A stretch of DNA of 64,000 nt from NCBI GenBank assembly GCA_027575765.1, contig JANBPT010000138.1, positions 1 through 64,000 on the forward strand. The letters run 5' to 3'. Positions 22,572 to 33,203 of the stretch are shown here, in pieces (the first letter of the stretch is position 1; every line of letters begins with the position of its first letter). A program made the translations under genes and the position numbers. The notes under the pieces are model-generated. The model made no database searches. It was not told where the DNA came from and worked only from the letters and a program-made list of their open reading frames with translations. This DNA comes from Tieghemiomyces parasiticus. Its lineage: Eukaryota > Kickxellomycota > Dimargaritomycetes > Dimargaritales > Dimargaritaceae.

Positions 22572-24486
22572 GCTCGGGATCTGCCTGGTGACTCAACCTA
22601 GTGTAAACAAGCCCCGTACGCCCCAATCCGGATGATATTTCTTTACCCATTATTGCTATACAATTCTTCCAAACTTATACACGCTTTGAGTATGTTGCTC
22701 GGTTGCAGTTTTGGCCAATGTAGGAATGTGCGCCCAAATCAATCATAACTCATGACGATAGGCTTGAGCTCCCTGAGTTAGACCGATACTGTCATATGGG
22801 ACATGGAAGCTCTAGTGTTGGTAGCTCGGTTGCCAGCTCTAGACAGGGAGTTGAAAGGCTTACTTGAGTTTCTACGACCAGTTCAACTGTCTAAATATAC
22901 AGGTTGAAGGCATGATAAGGCATGGGTAGGATATTGACCTAAAGGATAGGAGATGGACTATAGACTAGCCGAGGTATGTGGTATAGAATGTCATCACCAC
23001 CACGACTAAAACGGAATATACAGCTTTCCTTCTCGGGAGTGTTTAAACACCAATGGCGGCCAGATAATAATAAAAGCCTTATCCAACGTCATCTAGTTTT
23101 ATGGCAGTGGGGTTGCTTGGACTTACCAATAGTACATGGGGGGGATGTAAGGGTATAAAGCGGAGAGAGCCCCCAAGGAGGCTGAGATCCCTTGAAGTTT
23201 AGTTGTGGGTGGCTACTTAGGCTCTCTGTTATTGGACAAAGTTTCCACCGGGCCTGGGCTGGTGACCATCATCGTAAGAGGAAAAGGAAGGGGCCAAAGA
23301 GGAGTAGGGCTTCAATTAGGAGAACAGGGTAGTGCCGATCAATTTGGGAATCGATCAGATATAGAAAAAATGGAAAAGTTAAAAACCTAATCAATTGATA
23401 TTTAAATTATTGGGCCCTGTGTGTTTAGACTATTTTCCCCATTTGTTTTATGTCGTGAAAGGGAAAAGTGAAAGAGGTAGCTGTGGTTGCGAACATAAGT
23501 TTCACTCGGAGGCTTGAAAGGCGGGCTCTGTGGTGCCTTATTCGCGCGAACAAGGATGTCGATAGTGAGATAGAGGCGGAAGAATGGTGCTTCGTGCTCA
23601 GGTTGCTAGCGCCAAGGGGGGCTGACTGGATAGTCAACAGCGGCAAAGAAGGTGAAGCCGGGACTGGGTCCGCTATACGGTATTTTCTGGACAAAAAAAA
23701 AGGACAAAACTGATTGGCTATAAAGGTGGGGCTTCGCAAATGCTGCCAAGTCCGACTGTGTCACCCCATCGGTTGTCCCGTCATCACCTAGGCTATTCAT
23801 CGAACATATTCGCTGCGGATGAGGAAAGCCATGACGAGAAAACGCCGTTAGGGGGGGGGCATGGAAGCGACACACAGCGTACCAGAGGAGTGCTGCATCA
23901 CTCAGCTTAACACTATGCTCGTATTGCCTGCTATGGATGGTAGAGATACGATGAGATTAAATAATGGAGGCCATTCTAGAATGGTTAAAATAGATGAGTG
24001 ACATTGACCGACGCCAACAAGGCCTGTCCTACCTAAAAGGAGTCCATTTATTGAAGGGAAGACTCCCTGATATAAAAGTGGTGACGAATCGCGGTCCTTG
24101 CTTGCGCTTGATGGTCCATCGACCCGGTGTGAAATGACACCCTTACCTTCGCCACTGTGTTTCCCTCCGTGACCAACTGGTACGACCGTGGACGAGAGAG
24201 GGCATACAGATGAGGAGGTGTAGGAAGGAGACGAACTCGGCCGCCCCGGTACACCAACATCTTGCTCCATCTATTCTCCGGCAAAGGTGAGACTTATCCA
24301 TCTGCCTTGCCACCTAGTATAAATACCGACCACTTTGGCCCGCTTTAGGCCACTCATTCAGCTTGCTCCCGACCACACCCCACTCTACTCAACTAATTTG
24401 CTCACCCCAACCTTCCTCCACCTTTGGTTATCTCGGCCTCGCCCTTACACCCCCTCCCTTCAGTCCCGACGTACCCCTTTTCCATC
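22572..24486. other. intergenic, AT-richer
   Basis: About 1.9 kb. Low-GC patches occur near 22640-22900 and 23370-23410. Only short, unconvincing frames. The promoter of the downstream secreted-protein gene lies at the right end, with a TATA box at 24318. Confidence 0.55.
24318..24325 (+). promoter_or_regulatory. TATA box of the secreted-protein gene
   Basis: TATAAATA about 160 nt upstream of ATG 24487, followed by a C/T-rich leader. Confidence 0.55.
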
Positions 24487-25657
24487 ATGTACCTCCGTTA
24501 CAAACTGTTTGGTCTCGCCGTACTGGCCGGCATGGTCGTAGCCACCCCGACCGACAGCTTCGTGAGTGTATTTTACACCACAGTAAGTATTTCCCTGTTG
24601 GCGTATACGCCTTCAAACCTTGCCATCTCGCACGGAGTTGGATTGTATTCTTCCCCCTCTCCTCAAGTCGTCATTCTCATCGACTCGATGAGCTCGGAGG
24701 AAAGCTGTTGCAATGGTCTCCCTCTTATTAATACCTATGTCTCTTTACGATGACTTCCCTACAACACCTTACCCGTGTTTTCAGGTTAACAGCCTCAATG
24801 GTCGCGTTAGTGCCAAGGACAAGTATACCCAGGAACTGGCCAAAGTTTATGGTCTGGTGGCTCACGAGTTCGCCACCTTCTATATCGGTAAACGGCAGCC
24901 AGAGCGGGTCGCTTTGACTGGTACCCCCATAGCCCAATTAGGCAAATTAAGCAACTATATGGCCGACTGGGATTCCAACGAAGCGGAAACTGTCTCACAA
25001 TTTACCATCGACCATCCCTGGCTAAGCAGTAGCATCTGGTACTGGAGTCCTAAAATTGCCACGCTTATCGGAGTATTGACCCGCACGGTGAGCAAACCAC
25101 GTCAGTCCGTCGACTGGAATTCGCTAGCGAAATCGACCCTAACACGCGCCGGTGTGGAGCATGCTGATGGAGAGTTCAGCAGTAGGTATTCCGCCGATGA
25201 TCATGAGGCCTTCGTTTACAATTATCTCCTCCCGCTGCTGTACGCCCAGAGTGACGGGGTGGGATCGACTGCGCACGGTCAGTTTTTCAACCAGGTACCT
25301 GGGTGGTTTGATTTTAACGGGAGCGACGACGGCGCTCGCTTGGATGATGAGCAGAAGTCGCAGCTGCACTTGGCTCTCAGTATCCTGTGGGGCACGGAGT
25401 TGGGCGTCCGCAATCTCTACCACAAACAGCTCTTGAGGTCGGAGAACTTCGAGAAAGTCAAGTCGGGCCTGCCGGACATTCTTCGTTGCGCGAAAGAATT
25501 GCAGTTCAGAAAGGCTGAGGAGTTCCTGGAGAAGTTAAACGTGGTCCCGTCGGCTGATTTCAACAATCTCCGCTGCCAGCGCTTCCGGCTGGAGCATGAT
25601 TTGCTCCTCGATAGTAGCCGCAAGACTGCCGTGGTGAAGGAGCTGCTGAAGGAGTAA
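24487..25657 (+). CDS. secreted protein of unknown function
   Basis: Exons 24487-24582 and 24785-25657 give 322 residues. A second donor at 24562 (GTGAGT) would remove seven residues and also keeps frame. Residues 1-20 form a classic signal peptide with a positive start (MYLRYK), a hydrophobic core and a V-A-T-P cleavage region. The mature part is mostly helical and hydrophilic, Trp/Tyr/Asp-rich in the middle (HPWLSSSIWYWSP, FVYNYLLPLLYAQSDG), and ends with a basic helical segment (KTAVVKELLKE). No cysteine framework, catalytic motif or known fold is recognised. The upstream TATA box supports the start. Function unknown. Confidence 0.75.
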
Positions 25658-26016
25658 CCGCCGGCCGCACCTGAAACGACCCTCCCCATGTGGACTATCA
25701 CTCAAAGCCGCTGTCTCAGTCAATTCCTTTTTACTTAAAATAGTTCGTCATCTTGACGCGCCAATCTCGTTACCTCTCCGCTACAATTCTATAAAGCTGC
25801 GATTTCCCCGTTTCACGTAGGCCAATCGTTCCTGTGGATTTTTGGTAAACTCATTATACGTTATATTATTGAATACAGATGGGATGTTTTAGGTAGAATT
25901 ACAAGTGAAAGGAGAGGAAAAACAGCAAGGGACTGTCAAATGATGTAGATCGTCGGGTGGAGTAGATCAACACCGTCGATGGGTTCCCCGCCTTTGAGAG
26001 GTTCGATCGGCGGGCT
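25658..26016. other. convergent 3' regions
   Basis: AT-rich 3' sequence between the secreted-protein gene (+) and the coiled-coil protein gene (-). Nothing else seen. Confidence 0.6.
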
Positions 26017-27990
26017 TCAACTGCGCTGCAGGCTGTACGAGCGGGTCGATTTGGTGGAGGTGGGGGGGACCGGGGTTTGGGAGCGACTCGCCGGTTTCAA
26101 GGCTCCGGACAGCGGGGTGCGGGCCGACGAAGGGGAAAGTTTACGCGGCCCGACGGCCGACAGACGTAGAGGGACCGGACGGGGGCCCTCGGGCGACCGC
26201 ATGGGCGAAGCCCGGCCGTTGATAGGTTTGGAGGATGCATGGGCCGAGGTTGGAGAGCGCGGAAGGGGTCGCCGCGGCGTGGCCGCGTTGGGCGATGGCA
26301 ATCGGCCCACCTGACTGCTGGGCCGGACAGGGGTCTTAGCCTCGATCGTTAGGCCACGCGCCCGGGAGGCGGGTCCGCGCACTGGTTGCGGGGACGCAAC
26401 GGTCACCGGCGGCTCGACGTGACTGGCGCTGCGACGGATAGTACGGCCCGGTGGTACAGCGTGTACGGCCAGGTTCGTAGTGGGAGGAAGCAAGGGCGAT
26501 CGGGGCGTCTTGGGAGCCGGAGCTTCGGCTACAGGGGCTGAAGTACTGACGAGGGGTCCTTCCGCGGAGCCTATGTGGGTCACCTCTTGCGGCGCCTCCT
26601 TACTGCTATCTTCGTCGGCATTGATAAAGTCCAGAACGGCCTGGTCTACGACCGGAGCCGTGGAACCGTCCTGCGGAATTTGCTCCTGGACCTCGGTCTG
26701 AGAGAGCACCTTCCCGCCGCTGATTTCGGGCACGTAGGAAAGGGCCGCTCGACCGGTCGCAATCATGACCGCGATCTTGTCGATGGCGGCGCGGAAGGCC
26801 GGATCCTGCGATAGGATTTCCTCCTCGGTTTCGGGCGGGCCGTTGGGGCTGTAGTCGCCAGGAGAGCCGTGGGTCTCGGTTAGGTCGTCCTCGTCGTCGT
26901 CGACGTATTCGAGGATGGTCGTGCGCGGCCGCAGGCCGGCGCGCTGTTCGAGGGCCGTGATCTTTTGTCGCTGAGTACGGATCTTGTCCTCGTAAGCCCG
27001 GTTGACGGCGAGGAGGGACTGGTTGGTGATTTTGAGGTCCTCGAGCATGCGGTTGGACCGGGCCTCAGTGGCCGTATCGGACGCGGCATCGGGACCCTCG
27101 GAAGTGTGGGACGACTGGCGGCGTAGGCGGGATGGGTGCCACTCGCTCCCGCGGAAGTTGGAATCCTCGGAGCGCAGATCATCCTCAGCACTGTGCCGCG
27201 AGGTCGCGTAGGCCTCCGGGGCATAGGGACCTTCGCGGCGGGACCGGATGATGCGGGCGTTAGGGCCTGTGGGGATGGGTCGGGAGGCACCATCGGAGAA
27301 GACTTTGGACAGGAGCGGCTGGGCGCTGTAGTCCGACGGGGTGTAGGGGTACGTGTCGGCGGGGGTGGGCGGGTGGTGGCTATCGCCGGCACCGTGGACG
27401 GAGGTGGGTGAGCGCGGGAGGACCGGTGGGGCCAGGTCGGCTAGGGCCGGGGGCGGACGCGCCGCGTGGTCGAGGTGGTGGCTGTCGGCCCTGACTTGCT
27501 CCAGAGGGGAGAGCTGTGAGGGCGACGAAGCGTAGGGGGCCTGGGAGAAGGGGGAGGGTGGCAGCGGTCGGTGGCGCATGGGAGGATCGAGCAGGCCGCC
27601 CGGCGGTGAATGGCCACCGTAAGGACCACGGTGCGAAGTGGGCTCCTCGACAACGTGGGCCGTTCGTGAACCGTTGTAGCGGGGCAACGGCGAGTCGGCG
27701 TACGAGGTGTGTCCTGGGTACCGCGGGTAGACCGGCGGGAGCGGGGCATGGTAGTGACTGTCAACGTAGTAGGGTTCGGGAGCCGGGTTATCGCGGCGGT
27801 AGGACGGGTAGCCCGCGGTGGTCGACGAGGGACCGATAATGTTGGCGCGGCTGACGCGCGCCCGACTGGACAGTTTGCTAGTAGGCACGCCGGCAAGACT
27901 GGACAGGGTGAGGAGATCGTCCTCAAAGCTGGGAGTGAACTGAGAAGGCGTGGTAGGCCGGCTGTAGCGGCCTTCGTGGCCTCGAAACAT
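26017..27990 (-). CDS. large disordered protein with central coiled coil, unknown function
   Basis: Single exon of 657 residues from ATG 27990 (MFRGHEGRYSRP); the frame is open further upstream but has no ATG. The N-terminal half is Pro/Ser/Tyr/His/Arg-rich and predicted disordered. A short coiled coil follows (LEDLKITNQSLLAVN and AYEDKIRTQRQKITALEQR). An acidic patch (EYVDDDEDDLTE) comes next, and then a conserved-looking helix (DPAFRAAIDKIAVMIATG). The C-terminal 250 residues are very basic, Pro/Ser/Arg-rich with many S/T-P sites, compatible with a phosphoregulated scaffold or cytoskeletal/septum factor. That role is inference; I recognise no family. Confidence 0.7.
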   Translation of the reverse strand: MFRGHEGRYSRPTTPSQFTPSFEDDLLTLSSLAGVPTSKLSSRARVSRANIIGPSSTTAGYPSYRRDNPAPEPYYVDSHYHAPLPPVYPRYPGHTSYADSPLPRYNGSRTAHVVEEPTSHRGPYGGHSPPGGLLDPPMRHRPLPPSPFSQAPYASSPSQLSPLEQVRADSHHLDHAARPPPALADLAPPVLPRSPTSVHGAGDSHHPPTPADTYPYTPSDYSAQPLLSKVFSDGASRPIPTGPNARIIRSRREGPYAPEAYATSRHSAEDDLRSEDSNFRGSEWHPSRLRRQSSHTSEGPDAASDTATEARSNRMLEDLKITNQSLLAVNRAYEDKIRTQRQKITALEQRAGLRPRTTILEYVDDDEDDLTETHGSPGDYSPNGPPETEEEILSQDPAFRAAIDKIAVMIATGRAALSYVPEISGGKVLSQTEVQEQIPQDGSTAPVVDQAVLDFINADEDSSKEAPQEVTHIGSAEGPLVSTSAPVAEAPAPKTPRSPLLPPTTNLAVHAVPPGRTIRRSASHVEPPVTVASPQPVRGPASRARGLTIEAKTPVRPSSQVGRLPSPNAATPRRPLPRSPTSAHASSKPINGRASPMRSPEGPRPVPLRLSAVGPRKLSPSSARTPLSGALKPASRSQTPVPPTSTKSTRSYSLQRS

Positions 27991-30082
27991 GGCGGCGGTG
28001 TAGGTTGGTAGGGTGAATGTGTGGAGGAGAGACAGGGAGGCGTAATAAGAATGCGGAATCAAGTGCGGTCAGAATGCATCAGGGTTGGGCAATTGGCTGT
28101 AGGATTGGGAGGGGCGGCCTCGTAAACAAAGTACGGCTGGATGGGCAGGTTACGAAATGCCGGAAGGTTGTAGCGGGATAGGTCGGGTAGGTTAGGGAGG
28201 CAGTGTGGGTTAGGAACGGAACGGGGGTTGGATGGGAGCTGCTGCCAATAGCGCCGGAGCGGAAGGATAAGAACCAAAGGACGGGACGGGGAATGCGGCG
28301 GCGTCTTCAACACAGGAGACAAATAAGCAGCTGTGGGGTAGGTGGCGATGATGGCGGGAGGGGGTGCTAGTGCCGAATATGCCTACTGGCTGGAAGGGTC
28401 GGGAGGGGGAGCGGCGGAGTCTTAAAAAAATCTTACGGGGCGGATCTGGTGGGCCCTAGTGCCAGATGTTTAGATGAAGAGGGGGCGGGGGCCTTTGTGG
28501 GGTACAACCAGCCGCCTAAATCACCAGCGCACTGCTCTGCGCCCATAAGCACAGCCCAGCCGGCCTCCACAGTAGCGCCTTGCCTGCCGCTTTTCCCTCG
28601 CGGTGCAGCCTGCGCCTGCCTCGTCGATTCTGTGCCACGACGCACGTTGGCTAGAAGAATGGTGCGGGCCCTGCCATTAGCCCAGCGCACCGATCCTGCC
28701 CGCACTAGGGGCGAGCGGGCCGGCCCAGCAGATTGAATGGCAGCGGTACGCGTAGAGCTACACACAGCGGGGGGTGCTTGATGTGGCACCACTGCCAGCC
28801 TCTGGTACAGTATGGAAAACAAATATCAGGGGAGGGAAGATCCCACACGTTCTCGCTCTCTAACGCTCTTTGCCCTCTCGGCCGGCTCACCAAACCACGC
28901 TGGCCCATTGGCTCGCCACCCTCCCCCCGTCGCGGCCATTGTTTTGATATTGGCCGGCTCAACTCCAGCGCACCGCAGGTCAGCTGACTGGCCCGGAATG
29001 GTCTTCTGGTGTCGCACGGGCCGCTTGGCGGGAGGAGGTTACGCCGCGCGACATCACACGGCAGGGAGGAGGAGGACGGCGGGAGACCTACAGAGGACCA
29101 GTTAAGGCTGGTGGTCGTCGCACACGTGTCGGGAGGGACAGACATTAAGCAGCCGTGCCGCACAGGTGGATAGGCCGGCTAGTGGAAGCCGGCCGGGTCT
29201 ACGCCGGCTAGGGGCCCTGGTGGTGGGGGCAAAGCGTTGACAGGTTGGGCAGATGGGGGTGGCAGAGGCGGCGTGGGCCAGCCCCAGTCACTGCTGACAG
29301 GCCCTAGGACGGTGGCACTCGAAGGGGCCTTGGGCCGCCGTAGCACACCGCAGATACCCAGGTGTCGGTCTGCATGTGGGGCCGATGGGGCAGACGCATA
29401 CATTCCAGAGGCGGAACTCCCCGCCGGTGCCTGAGTGGCGAATGAGCGGGCGTGGACCGTACGGGGTGGGCGGGGGGAGCTCAGGCCATTCCCTCTCACC
29501 GATCCCTCACGCGCCTGGGGTGGCCGAGTCCATTGTGCGCTAGCAAGATAGGCAGCCCACCTTGCCTGGTGGCTCTCCTGCTCACCTTTGGGCTGCTAGG
29601 GCATACACGCCCCCTGCCATCCACCGTCTCGCCTGGCGTCCTGACTGCCCACACCCTAGAAAATGGACTCGCCGTCCGTGCCCCGGTCCCCTTTCGTTTG
29701 TGGGCCGACTCTTCCCGTAGCGTTCCTATCCCCAGTACCCTCCTCCCCTGCGACTAGCCCTGTCGCATCCTCATTTACACCCCTCCATTCGACGACCCCT
29801 AGACCCCCACCCCTGCCGCCCATTAGGATTCCTCCCTCGCTTCAGTCCGACGGCACCGACCACCGCCACTCCCGTGCTCCTTCCCGGTGTCCGGAAATCC
29901 TGCCGCCAACAGCTCGCTCCGTCCCTGCTTCCCACTTCTGCCCGTCCACAACCCACAGCCAGTCTGCACCCGCCCTCCGCAACCACCAGCCTTCTTCGTA
30001 AACCTATCATCCACGCCAAGCACTGCGCATCTCCCATCTCCCGCACCCCCGCCCCCATTCTCGACCGCCTGCCGCCGTCGCC
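27991..30082. other. intergenic, 2.1 kb, GC-rich
   Basis: Contains the promoters of the coiled-coil gene (-) and the deubiquitinase gene (+). A Pro-rich minus-strand open frame at 29179-29499 has coding-like codon use but no ATG, promoter or joinable upstream exon (see findings). Confidence 0.5.
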
Positions 30083-32992
30083 ATGTCCTTCATGAAGTGG
30101 ATCGGCATGGCGCCGTCCCACAAGGTCACGGAGGCCGACGTGTGGCCCGGCGGCCCTGAGCGATTCTTTGGTCTCGAAAACTTTGGCAACACCTGTTACT
30201 GCAATTCCATCCTCCAAGCCCTCTACCACTGTCCCGCATTCCGGGACTGCGTGCTTAACTATCCGCAACACTACCTTAAAACCTCCCCACCCCCGTCGGC
30301 CAGCACCCCGACGCCGCCGCCACAATCCACCTCTGAGCCCTCGACCGCCTCCACCCTTGGCATCAACGGCCACGGTGGCACTGTCGGGTTCACCCGCTCC
30401 CGGCCACCCTTCCGCCGCCTTAGTTTCCGCGGTACACCCCCCGGTCCGGGCCACCCGGCCGAGCCCCGATTGACGCGATCTACCTCCCACTATGCCGAGG
30501 GTCTCGCCTCGACCGCCGAGCCCGATTCCCATGCCCTGGCCCCTCATATGACCGCCAACGCCATCGGCGTCCCGGACAGTATGTTCACTGCTCTCAAGGA
30601 CCTATTCTACGCCCTGAGTACTCAAAAAAAGCGTACCGGGGTGTACTCGCCCAACTCATTCATCCAGAAGTTGCGCAAGGAAAACGGTAAGTAGGCAGGA
30701 TGACGCATAGCCTTTAATCCCGGGCCCAGTCCAAGCTGTCACTTTATCTCACACTTGCTCATCACATCGCTCTAAGCTACCACCAGACCCAGCGCGTCGC
30801 TAACTATTCGATCGAGGCTCCCAGCATATTCCTGCGGGGCACTATTCTTTTGGATCCCCAACCTCCCTCCCCAACGCACTAACCATGGCCACTCCATTAC
30901 TATTTCTCATTGCCCTCCGCCGCCAGAACTCTTCCGCGGCACCATGCACCAGGACGCCCACGAATTCCTGAATTTCATGTTGAATGCTATCGTCGAGGAT
31001 GTGGGGAAGATCCAGAGCCAACTATCTTCGCGGCGGGGGTCGTCTGCCTCTAGCACCCAGGGTGATACCAAGTCAGCCAACTCTCAGGATTCCGCCGCCG
31101 CCTCCACTCCGGGCGACGGCAAGACCTGGCTCCACACTTTGTTCGAAGGTATTTTGACCAACGAGACCAAGTGTTTAACATGCGAGACTGTCACCAGCCG
31201 CGAGGAGAGCTTCCTGGACCTCTCCATCGACATTGAGGACAACTCCAGTGTCACCAGCTGCCTGCGGCAGTTCTCGGCCAGCGAGGTCTTGTGCCAAAAG
31301 AACAAGTTCTTCTGCGACGAGTGTGGTGGATTGCAGGAGGCCGAAAAACGGATGAAGGTCCAAAAGCTACCGCCCATCCTGGCCTTGCACCTCAAACGCT
31401 TCAAGTTTCAGGAACGGCTGGGTCGCAACGTCAAGCTATCCTTCCGCGTTCTGTTCCCGCTCGAGCTGCGCCTGCCCAATACTACCGACCAGGCCGATAA
31501 CCCCGATCGCCTCTACACCCTCTTCGCCGTCTGCGTCCACATTGGCAGTAGCCCTTACCACGGGCACTACGTCTCGGTCGTCAAGAGCCACGACCGGTGG
31601 ATCCTGTTTGACGACGACACGGTGGAGGTGAGTGGCCATTCGGCGATAGCAGTCGGTCATGCCGGGATAGGGACGCCCTTCTCATGGGGACTGGCGGCTA
31701 TATTAACGTCATTATTTTTGCTTATCCACTTTTCCTTCCCCCCATCCTTTGTCTTCTCCCGCCCAGATCATGGAGGAGGACGACATCCACAAGTATTTTG
31801 GCGACCACCCACGCGCCGGTTCGGGCTACTTACTCTTCTACCAGGCCGCCGACCTCGATCCGGCTGCTCTGGACCTACCCCATTATACTTACCCGTCGCC
31901 GACCAATTCGACTATTTCGGTATCTGATAGTAACGAGGGGGGCACATCCGATTCTCCCCCGGACGTCCACCGCGCCAAGACTGATCTACCAGCCGCCACT
32001 AGTGAGCGGTCGGCCGCACGCCCCACAACCAGCCGGCCTCACCGGTCTGGCCACGACTCCCCTGCCTCCTCAAAACGATCCTCCTCCCTATTTGCCCACC
32101 GCACCGAGGATATGGCCAGCGACGCCATCAAGACCCGCAGCCCGTCCCTCGCCGCCGACCTCACCCCGCAACCAAGCCTGCCCTTACTCGACGCCCTACC
32201 CTCCGCGCCCTTCGAACTGCCTCCGGACCAGCCCGCCAAGATTCCGCCGTTCGCTGCGGGGACCCCCTTCCGGACCACCCCGGCCGCCGGGTTGACCCCG
32301 CCGCTCGTCTCGGCCAAGACTTATTCGCACGACTTGCCGTCTTCCACCAGCGCGCATCCGACCCCTTGGACCACACAACCCACCCCGTTCGTTACCCGGT
32401 CGACCTCGGCCCACGCCCCGCTCCCTCCGCTACCGCGGTCTCCCTCTCGGGCATTTGTCAAGGGTGACGCGGGTTCAACCTACCTCTCGACGACCGGCCC
32501 GGGCCCGACGCCGACCCACGAAGCGGGTGCCAATACCGCCGCTACCTCCCCTTCCACTGCCCCTCCCGTGGCCTCTGCAACCGATCATTCCTCGTCATCT
32601 GCGCCCTATGGTAAGTCGCCCGGCTTAAATCCAGCGTTTTCCATACGCCCGCCCTCTCGTGCGCTAGGTCCTTCGAAGTATGGTGCACATCTTAGACCAG
32701 AGTAGCTCACACCTTTGGCGGCACTTGATTGTCTTCACCGTTACCCCTTCCTCTTGGACTGTACCCTGCAGACAAGGTTGCCGGGTCCGCCTTACCCCGA
32801 AAGGGCTCCGCAACGCACACGGCCGCTACTTTACCCAGCAGCCATCCGGCTAACGGTCAAAGTAGCACCAGTCCACTAGCTGCGCTCTCCAATCCGTCGT
32901 CATGGTTTAGCCGTCGCGATCCCAGCGCCAAAGTCAAGGACCTCCCTTCGTCGTCGTCTAAATTCTGGAAACCGAGCGTATCTAAGCGCTAA
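30083..32992 (+). CDS. ubp9: ubiquitin carboxyl-terminal hydrolase, USP12/USP46 (fission yeast Ubp9) type
   Basis: Exons 30083-30686, 30927-31627, 31767-32610 and 32772-32992; every phase closes, 789 residues. This deubiquitinase class acts with WD-repeat partners (WDR48/Bun107-like). The Cys box [14 protein letters not shown] holds catalytic Cys38; [11 protein letters not shown] is the second conserved box. A zinc knuckle is formed by CLTC (284-287) and CDEC (331-334). The His box [11 protein letters not shown] holds His415 and FDDDTVE supplies the Asp. A Ser/Pro/Thr-rich insertion of about 90 residues lies between the Cys box and [13 protein letters not shown]. After GYLLFYQ there is a disordered tail of about 330 residues, far longer than in animal USP12/46 (about 360 residues in total), though fungal Ubp9 homologues also carry extensions. 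Confidence 0.94.
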
Positions 32993-33203
32993 ATTTAAAG
33001 AAACTGTGGTCCAATTTCGGTATCCCACCAATGTCCTAACGGAGTCGGACTTGCGATCCTACTCACCCTTCTTCCCCTACCGTGTACAAAAATGCGAAAA
33101 CCAGGGCTAATTAAATTTATATAAAGAACACAAAATCGATATACCGACAAGCAATGTGCGATAAGCTTGAGTGACTCATAAGATGTCAGCAAACATTCGT
33201 TGA

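Noticed and set aside
23719..23910. TATAAAG with a CCAAT-like box followed by a 56-codon frame (+)
   Set aside because: The ATG is only about 15 nt from the TATA box, so transcription would start downstream of it.
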